This document shows positions 43,415-51,731 of a stretch of DNA of 64,000 bases, in pieces (position 1 is the stretch's first letter; each line of letters starts with the position of its first letter). The DNA comes from Pseudoponticoccus marisrubri (GTDB taxonomy: Bacteria > Pseudomonadota > Alphaproteobacteria > Rhodobacterales > Rhodobacteraceae), in assembly GCF_001482405.1 (NCBI RefSeq), contig NZ_LPXO01000008.1, forward strand, positions 62,001 through 126,000, written 5' to 3'. The translations under genes were made by a program, and so were the position numbers. The notes under the pieces were generated by a model, which made no database searches, had not been told where the DNA came from, and worked only from the letters and a program-made list of their open reading frames with translations.

Positions 43415-43561
43415 AAGTAAGTGCCGTTTCCGCAACAGGCCATGCAAAAATCCCCGACCTGATGCCGCGCTGCCGCAACCGGGCCTGCGATCCGGGGCAT
43501 TTGCCGAATTATGGCCATGTTTCCCTGTTTCAGACGCGCAGGGCAAAGGACAGGAGCACGC

Positions 43562-44719
43562 GTGACGGACGGGTCCAGCAGCAAGGCGCATCAGGCGACC
43601 GGGCAGGTGGCGCTGCTGGGCTGCGGCTTCGTGGCCGATCTCTACATGCGCTCGCTGAAATCCATGCCGGGGATCGAGGTGGCCGGTGTGTTCGACATCA
43701 ACGCCGCGCGGCTGGCGCAGTTCTGCGCCTTCTGGGGCGTGCCGGCGCGGTCCTCCCTCCAAGAGCTTCTGGACGCGGCGCCCGAGGCGCTGGTGCTGAA
43801 CCTCACCAACCCGCACGCCCATTTCGAGACCACGCGCGCCTGCCTGATGGCCGGCCGCCATGTCTATTCCGAAAAGCCGCTGGCCACCGACGCAGACGAG
43901 GCCAAGGCGCTGCACGCGCTGGCCGCCGAACGCGGGCTGATGCTGGGCTCGGCCCCCTGTTCGGTGCTCGGCGAGGCCGCGCAGACGCTGGGTCACGCGC
44001 TGCGTCACGGCATCGCCGGCACGCCGCGCGCCATCTATGCTGAACTCGATGACGGGTTCATCCCGCAGGCGGCTTTCGACAAGTGGATCTCGGACAGCGG
44101 CGCGCCCTGGCCTGCGGGGGACGAGTTTCGCGTGGGCTGCACGCTGGAACATGCCGGCTACTACCTGACCTGGCTGATCGCCTGGTTCGGATCGGTGCGC
44201 ACGGTCGTCGCCGCCTCGGCCGAGACGATCCCCGACAAGGCGGGCGACGGTCCTTTCGCGCCGGACCTGTCGGTCGCCACGCTGTTCTTCGAGAACGGGC
44301 CGGTCACGCGGCTGACCTGTTCCATCGTCGCACCGCATGACCATTCCATCCGCATCGTCGGTGACAAGGGCGTGTTGTCCTGCAAGGCGGCGTGGGACAA
44401 CGGCGCCAAGGTGCGATTTGCCCGCCGTCTCACGCTCCGTCGCCGGCTGATGGAACATCCCTGGCCCCTGCGCATCCGCCTGCCCGGGCCGACCCATCCC
44501 AAGGTGGCGCGTTGGGGCGCGGCGGCGATGAATTTCATGCTGGGCCCGGCCGAGATGCTGGAGGCAGGGGCACAGGGACGCCCCTGCCGACTGTCGAACG
44601 ATTTCGCCCTGCACCTGACCGAGGTCACGCTGGCCATCCAGAATGCCGGCGAGGACACGGGCGCGCAGCGCATGACCACAGGCTGCGCCCCGATGGAGCC
44701 GATGCCATGGGCACGATGA
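43562..44719 (+). CDS. Gfo/Idh/MocA family oxidoreductase
   Basis: NAD(P)-dependent sugar oxidoreductase of 385 residues. The Rossmann start is VALLGCGFVADLYMRSL; the conserved lysine motif is HVYSEKPLA; the C-terminal sheet domain follows, with ISDSGAPWPAGDEF and GCTLEHAGYYLTWLIAWFG carrying the catalytic-histidine region. The start is GTG with AGGAG six bases upstream; ATG at 43511 is less likely. It heads a rightward run to 49982 and overlaps the epimerase gene by 13 bases. It probably oxidises or epimerises a nucleotide sugar for the glycan. Confidence 0.87.
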   Translation: MTDGSSSKAHQATGQVALLGCGFVADLYMRSLKSMPGIEVAGVFDINAARLAQFCAFWGVPARSSLQELLDAAPEALVLNLTNPHAHFETTRACLMAGRHVYSEKPLATDADEAKALHALAAERGLMLGSAPCSVLGEAAQTLGHALRHGIAGTPRAIYAELDDGFIPQAAFDKWISDSGAPWPAGDEFRVGCTLEHAGYYLTWLIAWFGSVRTVVAASAETIPDKAGDGPFAPDLSVATLFFENGPVTRLTCSIVAPHDHSIRIVGDKGVLSCKAAWDNGAKVRFARRLTLRRRLMEHPWPLRIRLPGPTHPKVARWGAAAMNFMLGPAEMLEAGAQGRPCRLSNDFALHLTEVTLAIQNAGEDTGAQRMTTGCAPMEPMPWAR

Positions 44720-45705
44720 GACTGATCGTCGTCACCGGCGCCGGCGGGTATCTGGGCCGGGCCTGCGTCGCCGAGGCCCGGCGGCAGGGGCTGTTCGTGC
44801 TGGCGCTCCATCGCAGCCGGCCCGATCCGGCCTGGTCCGGCGATGCGCGCGTGCAGGCCCTGCAGGGCGACCTGACGGATCCCGAGATCCATGTCGCCCT
44901 GCAGGAGCTGCCCAACGACACCGCCTTCATCCACGCGGCCGGGCATATGGGCGACGATCCCAAGGCGCTGGCGCTGGACACCATCAGCGCCACGGCCTTC
45001 CTGCCGATCCGTCAGACGCAACGGCTGGTCCTCATCTCGTCCCTTGCCGTCTATGACACCGACCGGCTGTCGCCCGGCGACACGCTGAACGAGGCTAGCC
45101 CGCTTCTGCCGGTGCCCGTCGATTGGGAGATGGCCCCGACCGAGACCATCCGTAGCGCAAGCAGCCCCTATGCCATGGCCAAGCGGTTGCAGGAAACCGT
45201 TCATGGCCCGCAGGCCGCGCTGCGCGCCTGCTGGGTCCTGCGTCCCGGCGCCATCTGGGGACCGGGACGCTCATGGCACGCGCTGCAGGGCTTCTGGGCC
45301 GGCAAGCTGCACGTCACCATCGGATCGGACGGCGCCTTGCCGCTGGCCCATCTGGACAACGTGGCGCAGGCCGCGGTCACGGCAGCCCTGCGCGACAGCG
45401 ACGGTTGCGAGGCGATCAACGTCTTCGACGATGACTGCCCGACCCGCGCCCGCTTCCTTCAGGCGCATCGCGCGGCATATGGCTGGCCCCGGTTGAACGT
45501 CACGATCCCCTACACGGCCTGGGCCGCGGCGATCCGGCCCTGTCGCCCGTTTGCCCACCGCCTGCCGGGGCTGTTTCGCGAAACCACGCTGCGCGCCCGC
45601 ATGATGCCGATCCGCTGCCCCAATACCCGACTGCGCCAGCGTCTTGGCGGCGGGCAGCCCGGCTTCGAGACGCTGCTGGCCGATGCGCGGAGGGCCGAAT
45701 CATGA
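44707..45705 (+). CDS. NAD-dependent epimerase/dehydratase
   Basis: Extended SDR of 332 residues. The cofactor loop is VVTGAGGYLGRAC. The active site combines LVLISSLAVYDTD and SSPYAMAKRLQE (Tyr-x3-Lys), and WVLRPGAIWGPGRSWH follows as usual for nucleotide-sugar modifying members. GGAG lies eight bases before the ATG at 44707; MRLIVV nine bases on is an alternative start that would give an ATGA junction. It overlaps the oxidoreductase upstream and shares ATGA with the next glycosyltransferase, so the three are made together. Confidence 0.85.
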   Translation: MGTMRLIVVTGAGGYLGRACVAEARRQGLFVLALHRSRPDPAWSGDARVQALQGDLTDPEIHVALQELPNDTAFIHAAGHMGDDPKALALDTISATAFLPIRQTQRLVLISSLAVYDTDRLSPGDTLNEASPLLPVPVDWEMAPTETIRSASSPYAMAKRLQETVHGPQAALRACWVLRPGAIWGPGRSWHALQGFWAGKLHVTIGSDGALPLAHLDNVAQAAVTAALRDSDGCEAINVFDDDCPTRARFLQAHRAAYGWPRLNVTIPYTAWAAAIRPCRPFAHRLPGLFRETTLRARMMPIRCPNTRLRQRLGGGQPGFETLLADARRAES

Positions 45706-46919
45706 GCCTGCCCAAGCTCGCCTACCTGACCGGGGAATACCCGCGCGCCTCGGACACGTTCATCCAGCGCGAGATCGCGGCGCTGCGCGCGCTGGGCCAC
45801 GAGGTGCTGTCCTGTTCGATCCGCACCACCGGGGCCGAGCATCTTGTCGGACCGGAGCAGCGCGCCGAACATGCCCGCACCTTCAAGGTGCTGGACGCCT
45901 GCAAATCCCCGCTGCGGCTGGCGCGCGCGCATCTGCGCTGGATGGCGCGGCCCGGGCGCTACCTGCGGACGCTGCGGCTGGCCTGGTCCACCGCGCCGCG
46001 GGGCGCCCGGGGCCGGCTCTACAACCTGATCTATTTCGCCGAGGCGGGCGTGCTGGCCGACGAGCTGGCACGGCAGGGGGTCGATCACCTGCACAACCAC
46101 ATCGCCAAGGCCTCCTGCACGGTGGCGATGCTGGCCTCGGAGCTGTCGGGCATCCCCTACAGCTTCACCATCCATGGCCCCGACATCTTCTTCGAGCCGC
46201 ATCACTGGCGCATCGATGCCAAGGCCGCGCGGGCGCGTTTCGTCGCCTGCATCAGCGATTTCTGCCGCTCGCAGCTGATGTGCTTTGCCGAGCAGCGCCA
46301 CTGGGATCGGTTCCACATCGTGCATTGCGCGGTGAACCCCGACCGCTATGCCGCTGCGGATCACGCGGGCCGGCACATCGTCTTTGTCGGCCGGCTGGCC
46401 GGGGTGAAGGGCGTGCCCGTCCTGCTGGAGGCGCTGCGGGCGCTCGACCCGGACGGCCTGCGTCTCACCGTGATCGGCGACGGGCCGGACCGGGCCACGC
46501 TGGAAGCGCAGGCCGCGGGGCTGCCGGTCGACTTCCTGGGCTATCGCAGCCAGTCTGAGGTGGCCGAGATACTGGCCACGGCGGATCTCTTCGTGCTGCC
46601 CAGCTTTGCCGAGGGCGTGCCCGTAGTGCTGATGGAGGCCATGGCCGCGCAGGTGCCGGTGGTGACCACGCGGATCGCCGGCATTCCGGAACTGGTCGAA
46701 CATGACGTATCGGGCCTGCTGGTCCCGCCCGGCCATGCCACGGCGCTGGCCGAGGCGTTGGACGCGCTGCTGGCCGATCCCGAGCGCCGCCGCCGCATGG
46801 GCGCGGCCGGCCGGGCCAAGGTGCAGGCCGATTTCAACCTCTCGCAGGAACCGGCCAAGCTGAGCGCGCTGTTCTGCGGCTATCACGCGGGCACCCCGCC
46901 CCGGGGCACGCGGCCATGA
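45702..46919 (+). CDS. GT4-type glycosyltransferase
   Basis: GT-B glycosyltransferase of 405 residues. The N-terminal domain has LAYLTGEYPRASDTFIQREI and the HLHNHIAKASCTVA and FTIHGPDIFFEP motifs known from colanic-acid-type transferases (WcaL/AmsK-like). The donor domain has HIVFVGRLAGVKGVPVLLEAL, LTVIGDGPDRATLE and LPSFAEGVPVVLMEAMAAQVPVVTT. It shares ATGA with the epimerase before it and overlaps the GT2 gene after it in the same way. It adds a sugar to the growing repeat unit. Confidence 0.9.
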   Translation: MSLPKLAYLTGEYPRASDTFIQREIAALRALGHEVLSCSIRTTGAEHLVGPEQRAEHARTFKVLDACKSPLRLARAHLRWMARPGRYLRTLRLAWSTAPRGARGRLYNLIYFAEAGVLADELARQGVDHLHNHIAKASCTVAMLASELSGIPYSFTIHGPDIFFEPHHWRIDAKAARARFVACISDFCRSQLMCFAEQRHWDRFHIVHCAVNPDRYAAADHAGRHIVFVGRLAGVKGVPVLLEALRALDPDGLRLTVIGDGPDRATLEAQAAGLPVDFLGYRSQSEVAEILATADLFVLPSFAEGVPVVLMEAMAAQVPVVTTRIAGIPELVEHDVSGLLVPPGHATALAEALDALLADPERRRRMGAAGRAKVQADFNLSQEPAKLSALFCGYHAGTPPRGTRP

Positions 46920-47875
46920 CGCCGGTGGATGTCGTCCTGATTGGCCGGAACGAGGGCGCGCGGCTGATCGCCTGTCTCGACTCGGTCACCGGGCAGGCGC
47001 GGCAGGTGGTCTATGTCGATTCCGGCTCCACCGATGGCAGCGTCGATGCCGCCCGCGCCCGCGGCGCGACGGTGGTGGAGCTGGACATGTCGGTGCCCTT
47101 CACCGCGGCGCGCGCCCGCAATGCCGGGTTCGACGCGCTGGAGGGGCCCGAGCTGGTTCAGTTCATCGATGGCGACTGCGCGCTGGTGCCGGGTTTCCTC
47201 GACGCCGCGCGGGCACACCTTGAGGCCAGCCCGGATCTCGGCATGGTCACAGGCTGGCGGGCCGAGATCCACCCCGAGGCCAGCCTCTACAACCAGCTCT
47301 GCCACTGGGAATGGCGCCGCCCGGCCGGCCCGATCCGTGCCTGTGGCGGCGACATGATGGTGCGCGCGGCGCTCTGGCGCGCCGTCGGCGGCATGGACCC
47401 GCAAGTGATCGCCGCCGAGGATGACGAGATCTGCTGCCGCTTCCGCAAGGCGGGCTGGCAGCTGGAGCGGATCCCGCACGAGATGACGCGCCATGACGCG
47501 GCCATGTTGCGCTTCGGCCAGTGGTGGCGGCGTGCGGTGCGCACCGGGCACGGCTTTGCGCAGGTCCACCACCTGCATCCCGACTATTTCACGACCGAGG
47601 TCCGGCGCGTGCTGGTCTACGGGCTGGCCCTGCCGCTCATCTTCCTGCTGGGGCTGGTCACATGGCCGCTGCTGTCGCTGGCGGTGCTGCTCGCCTACGG
47701 GCTGAACTATCTCCGCACCGCCCGGGGTCTGATCGCCGAGGGGCTGCCGCGCGGGCAGGCCTGGCGGCATTCGGTCCTGCTGACACTGTCGAAACTTCCC
47801 AACATGATCGGGCTGGCGCAGTTCCATCTGCGTCGGTGGCGCGGCGCCCAGATGCGCATCATCGAATACAAGTGA
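46916..47875 (+). CDS. GT2-type glycosyltransferase with C-terminal membrane segments
   Basis: Inverting glycosyltransferase of 319 residues. The GT-A core shows DVVLIGRNEGARLIACLDSV, VVYVDSGSTDGS, FIDGDCAL (the metal-binding D-x-D) and AAEDDEICCRFRKAGW. Two hydrophobic stretches near 240-265 (ALPLIFLLGLVTWPLLSLAVLL) anchor it to the inner membrane. It is coupled by ATGA to the GT4 gene upstream and followed after seven bases by the fused oxidoreductase-epimerase. Confidence 0.88.
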   Translation: MTPVDVVLIGRNEGARLIACLDSVTGQARQVVYVDSGSTDGSVDAARARGATVVELDMSVPFTAARARNAGFDALEGPELVQFIDGDCALVPGFLDAARAHLEASPDLGMVTGWRAEIHPEASLYNQLCHWEWRRPAGPIRACGGDMMVRAALWRAVGGMDPQVIAAEDDEICCRFRKAGWQLERIPHEMTRHDAAMLRFGQWWRRAVRTGHGFAQVHHLHPDYFTTEVRRVLVYGLALPLIFLLGLVTWPLLSLAVLLAYGLNYLRTARGLIAEGLPRGQAWRHSVLLTLSKLPNMIGLAQFHLRRWRGAQMRIIEYK

Positions 47876-47882
47876 GGTTCCC

Positions 47883-49982
47883 ATGTCCCCCATCCGTGTC
47901 GGTCTGATCGGCGCCGGCTATATCGCCACGTGGCATGCCGACGCGCTGAAGGCGACGCCCGGCGTCACGCTCTCGGCGGTCTGTGACATCAGCGAATCGG
48001 CTGCGCAGGGCCTGGCCGAAGCGCATGGGGCACAAGCCTTTTGTGACGTGGACGCGCTGATTGCGGCGGGGTGTTGCGATGCTGTGCATATCCTCACCCC
48101 GCCGCATCTTCACGAGGCATTGGCCCTGCAATGCATGTCTGCAGGGTTGCATGTGCTTGTGGAAAAACCTGTGGCCGAATCTGCCGCGGCCACCCTGCGC
48201 ATGGCCGAGGCCGCGCAGGCCGCGAGCGTGCGGTTCCACCCCGGGCACAACTTCCTGGGCCTGCCGTCGTACCAGCGCCTCAAGGCCGAGATGGCAACTG
48301 GCAGCTATGGCCGGATCTCGGGATGCGAGATCACCTGGGCGCTGCCGCTGGCCCCGCTGCGCTCAGGGCCCTACAACCTGTGGCTGCTGCGCGAACCCCG
48401 CAACCTGCTGCTGGAGCTTGGCCCGCATCTCGTGGCCTTTGCCCATGACCTGTTCGGCCCGGTCGAGATCACCCATGCCGAGGCCTCGAAACCTGCGTTG
48501 CTGCCCGGCGACGATCCGCGCCCGCAATATATCCGCGCCTTCGGGCGCGCGGGCACGGCCGAGATCACCTTCACCCTCGCGCTGGTCGAGACGGTGGATG
48601 ACCGGTCCGTCACGCTGCGCGGCTCCTCCGCCCGGGCACGGCTGGACTTCGCGCAGGACGTGCTGGTGACCGAGCGCGAGAACCCGTCGGACCTCGTGGT
48701 GAACCCGCTGCGGCGCCAGCTGGACCTGTCGCGCCAACACCTGGGCCAGGGCCTGCGCAACGCGTGGATCCAGGCCCGCTCGCTCAACACCCGCAACCCC
48801 TACGGGCAGAGCTTTCGCGGCATGAACGCCGCCATCTACGGCGCGCTTGCCAAGGGCGCCCCGGTGGATCGCCGGTTCTCGGCCGACAGCGCCGTGGCCG
48901 TGATGCAAAGCGTCGAGGCCATGATCGACCACCTGCCGTCCAAGGTGCTGCAGGTCGCGGCTCCCGCCGTGCAGACCCGGGATCCCAAACCCACCGCCAT
49001 GGTGATCGGCGGCACCGGCTTTATCGGGCGGGCGCTGACCCGGCGGCTGGCGGCCGAGGGGCGCGACGTGCGCGTCCTGTCGCGCGGCCGCTCCGGCCCC
49101 TTCCCCGACCTGCCCGACCGGGTCGAGACGGTCGCCGCCTCGCTGCACGATCTCGACCAGCTGACGCAGGCGATGGAGGGGATCGAGGTGGTCTTCAACC
49201 TCGCCAAGGCGCTGGAGACCAGCTGGGCCGACGCGCTGCGCAATGATGTGGGCGTGGCCACCCGGATCGGCATGGCCTGCGAGAAAGCCGGCGTGCAGCG
49301 GCTGGTCTATACCGGCACCATCGCCAGCTACGACATGTCCGACCCGCGCCACACGATCACCGAGGAGACCGGCTTTCCCGTCGACATGAGCGACCGCAAC
49401 CTCTACGCGCGCTCCAAGGCGGAATGCGAGCGCCAGTTGCTCAAGCTGCACCGCGAGCGCGGCCTGCCCGTGGTCATCGCCCGGCCCGGCATCGTGGTCG
49501 GCCCGGGAGGGCCCTTGCAGCACTGGGGGATCGGGCGCTGGCACGGGGCCGGCGCGGTGCGCATCTGGGGCCACGGGCGCAACACCCTGCCCTTCGTGCT
49601 GAACGAGGACGTGGCCGACGGGCTGGTGCGCATGATCGACGCGCCGGTCGAGGGGCAGAGCTTCAACCTGATCGGCGAGCCCATGTTCTCGGCCCGCGAC
49701 TATTTCGACGCCATCGCCGAGCAACTGGGCGCGCGGATCCGCGTGGCGCCGGGCAACCTGTATGCCTTCTACGCCTCGGACGCCGTGAAATACGCGCTCA
49801 AGAAATATGCGCTGCGCCGCCACGGCGTGATCCGCCCCTCGCTGGCCGACTGGAAGAGCCGGGCGCATTTCTCACCCTTCGACAACAGCCGCCCCAAGCA
49901 GGTGCTGGGCTGGCGCCCCGAACCCGACCGCGCGGCCTTTGTTGAAAAAGCCATCCTGCGTGCCAATCTCATGGGCTTCTAG
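47883..49982 (+). CDS. fusion of Gfo/Idh/MocA oxidoreductase and NAD-dependent epimerase
   Basis: One continuous frame of 699 residues carries two enzymes. Residues 1 to about 360 are a Gfo/Idh/MocA oxidoreductase: RVGLIGAGYIATWHADAL, the EKPVAESAAATLRMAEAA lysine motif and LLLELGPHLVAFAHDLFG. A short Pro/Lys linker (about 361-371) leads to an extended SDR from about 372 to 699: MVIGGTGFIGRALTRRL, RLVYTGTIASYDMSD, NLYARSKAECERQL (Tyr-x3-Lys) and ARPGIVVGPGG. The same two families occur upstream as separate overlapping genes (43562-45705). The fusion probably channels a nucleotide-sugar intermediate. Last gene of the rightward run. Confidence 0.87.
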   Translation: MSPIRVGLIGAGYIATWHADALKATPGVTLSAVCDISESAAQGLAEAHGAQAFCDVDALIAAGCCDAVHILTPPHLHEALALQCMSAGLHVLVEKPVAESAAATLRMAEAAQAASVRFHPGHNFLGLPSYQRLKAEMATGSYGRISGCEITWALPLAPLRSGPYNLWLLREPRNLLLELGPHLVAFAHDLFGPVEITHAEASKPALLPGDDPRPQYIRAFGRAGTAEITFTLALVETVDDRSVTLRGSSARARLDFAQDVLVTERENPSDLVVNPLRRQLDLSRQHLGQGLRNAWIQARSLNTRNPYGQSFRGMNAAIYGALAKGAPVDRRFSADSAVAVMQSVEAMIDHLPSKVLQVAAPAVQTRDPKPTAMVIGGTGFIGRALTRRLAAEGRDVRVLSRGRSGPFPDLPDRVETVAASLHDLDQLTQAMEGIEVVFNLAKALETSWADALRNDVGVATRIGMACEKAGVQRLVYTGTIASYDMSDPRHTITEETGFPVDMSDRNLYARSKAECERQLLKLHRERGLPVVIARPGIVVGPGGPLQHWGIGRWHGAGAVRIWGHGRNTLPFVLNEDVADGLVRMIDAPVEGQSFNLIGEPMFSARDYFDAIAEQLGARIRVAPGNLYAFYASDAVKYALKKYALRRHGVIRPSLADWKSRAHFSPFDNSRPKQVLGWRPEPDRAAFVEKAILRANLMGF

Positions 49983-50222
49983 GCAGGGCGTGGGAGGGCC
50001 CGGTGCGGGGGCGTGAACAATCCCCTCAAATGCGACTTATTCTGGCCAAATTCCCCTGCTTAAACACGGTTGACACATGGGCAACCTGTCCAGAACCAGG
50101 GATGCCACCGGATCGAGGTCGAGCAGTCAGATGAGCATATGCGCCGACAGGGCCCCTTGCGCGACGGCCGGGCCAGAGCACAGCCCCGCGGTCGGTCGGC
50201 CCCGGGGGCGGAAGGCTTGAAC

Positions 50223-51722
50223 ATGACGGATCAACGCAAGTTCCGCCGCAAGGGCAAACGCGTCCGCGATGCGGCGCCGACCGAGACCGACATGACCCCC
50301 GTCCCCCCGCTGGAGCCCCGCGCCCGGCGGTCGGAGGACACTCTGCCCGAAACGGGCGGCACCAGCGCGCGCGAGACGGAAGAGGCGCGCGAGGCCGAAG
50401 AGGCACGCGCAGCCGAAACGCAACGGGCTACCGAAGAGCAGGCCAAACGCGACGCCGAGGCGCAACGCGCGGCGGATGCCAAGCGCGCGGCGGATGCCAA
50501 GCGCGCGGCGGAAGAGCAGGCCCGCCGTGAAGCCGAGGAACAGGCACGGCGCGAAGCTGCAGAACACGCGCGGCGCGAAGAGCAAGCACAGCGCGAAGCG
50601 CAGGCTCAACGTGCGGCCGAGGAGCAGGCCCATCGCGAGGCGGAAGAGCAGCGCGAGGCCCGGGCCCGAAGCGCGGCTGCGGTCGAGGCCCTGCGCCGGG
50701 CCGAGGCCGAGCGGCAGGCCGCGGCGGCTCGCAAGGCAGAGCTGGAGGAACGTGCGGCGGAAGAGGCGCGACTGGCCGAGGAGGCCCGCCTGAAGGAGCT
50801 CGACGCCCGCCGACGGGCACTGGCCGAGGCGCGCAGCATCGCGGCCCGGCGCGGCGCCGACCCCGATGGCCCTGCCGCCCCGCCCAGGCCGGACCCCGAA
50901 CGCCAGCCCGCCCCCCAATCCAGCCGTCCCGGGCGCCCGCCGCCGCTGGCCCTGACCAACCCCGCCGAGCGGGCCGAGCGTGTCGAGGCCGCCACGAGGG
51001 CGGCCTGGGCCCGGCTGGACAGTTTCGCGCTGGATGCCGGGCACCTGAACCGCAACAGAATCATCACCGCCCGGCGCGACGACCCGGCCCATGCCGCCTT
51101 TGACGTACTGCGCACCCGCCTGCTGCAGGCCTTGCACGAGCATGGCTGGAAACGCGTCGCGATCACCTCGCCCGGCAAGGATTGCGGCAAGACCTTCACC
51201 GCCGCCAACCTCGCGATCAGCCTGTCACGGCAGGAGAACTGTCGCACCCTGCTGCTGGATTGCGACATGCGCCGGCCCAGCCTGCACAGCGTCATGGGGG
51301 TCGAGGCGCCCGGCGCGATCGGCGATCTGCTGCGCGGCACCGTTGCCCCGGAAGAGCACCTGTTGCGCCCTGGTCCGAACGACATCCATGCCGGGCGCAA
51401 CATCGCCTTCGGCTTCAACGACATGACCGAGCCCTATGCCTCGGAACTGCTGCAGGATCCGCGCACCCGCGGCATGCTGGACCTGATCGAGACCCAGATG
51501 CAGCCGGATGTCATGCTGTTCGACCTGCCGCCGGCGCTGTTCTACGATGACGTGATCGCCTTTCGCCCGCTTTTTGACGGGGTGTTGCTGGTGGTCGGCG
51601 GCGGGTTGACCACCCAGAAGGAGATCAAGGAGGTGGAGCGGCGCCTCGGCGACAGCACCCCCCTGCTGGGCATGGTGCTGAACAAGGCCGAACACACAGA
51701 GATCTCCCGCTACCGCTACTGA
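50223..51722 (+). CDS. BY-kinase-type ATPase with long coiled-coil N-terminus
   Basis: CpsD/CapB-like tyrosine kinase of 499 residues. About residues 38-215 are an Ala/Glu/Arg/Gln coiled coil resembling the TolA stalk; a Pro-rich stretch follows. The P-loop ATPase domain has Walker A PGKDCGKT (317-324), Walker A' LLLDCDMRRPSLHSVMG and Walker B VMLFDLPPALF. The C-terminus ends ISRYRY, only two tyrosines instead of the usual cluster. No membrane segment is present, so it should work with the Wzz-type protein encoded convergently nine bases away, regulating chain length or export. GGAAGG precedes the ATG. Confidence 0.85.
   Translation: MTDQRKFRRKGKRVRDAAPTETDMTPVPPLEPRARRSEDTLPETGGTSARETEEAREAEEARAAETQRATEEQAKRDAEAQRAADAKRAADAKRAAEEQARREAEEQARREAAEHARREEQAQREAQAQRAAEEQAHREAEEQREARARSAAAVEALRRAEAERQAAAARKAELEERAAEEARLAEEARLKELDARRRALAEARSIAARRGADPDGPAAPPRPDPERQPAPQSSRPGRPPPLALTNPAERAERVEAATRAAWARLDSFALDAGHLNRNRIITARRDDPAHAAFDVLRTRLLQALHEHGWKRVAITSPGKDCGKTFTAANLAISLSRQENCRTLLLDCDMRRPSLHSVMGVEAPGAIGDLLRGTVAPEEHLLRPGPNDIHAGRNIAFGFNDMTEPYASELLQDPRTRGMLDLIETQMQPDVMLFDLPPALFYDDVIAFRPLFDGVLLVVGGGLTTQKEIKEVERRLGDSTPLLGMVLNKAEHTEISRYRY
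50471..50506 (+). repeat. two tandem 18-bp repeats in the BY-kinase coiled coil
   Basis: GGCGGATGCCAAGCGCGC occurs twice in perfect tandem and encodes the repeated RAADAK unit of the coiled coil. Because the unit is a multiple of three, slippage would change coil length without breaking the frame. Confidence 0.8.
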
Positions 51723-51731
51723 GCCGCCGGG

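Noticed and set aside
50070-50100. TTGACA as the -35 of a promoter for the BY-kinase gene
   Set aside because: No acceptable -10 lies 16-18 bases downstream (GAACCA), so it was not listed as a promoter. The rest of the 240-base gap 49983-50222 shows nothing else I can name.
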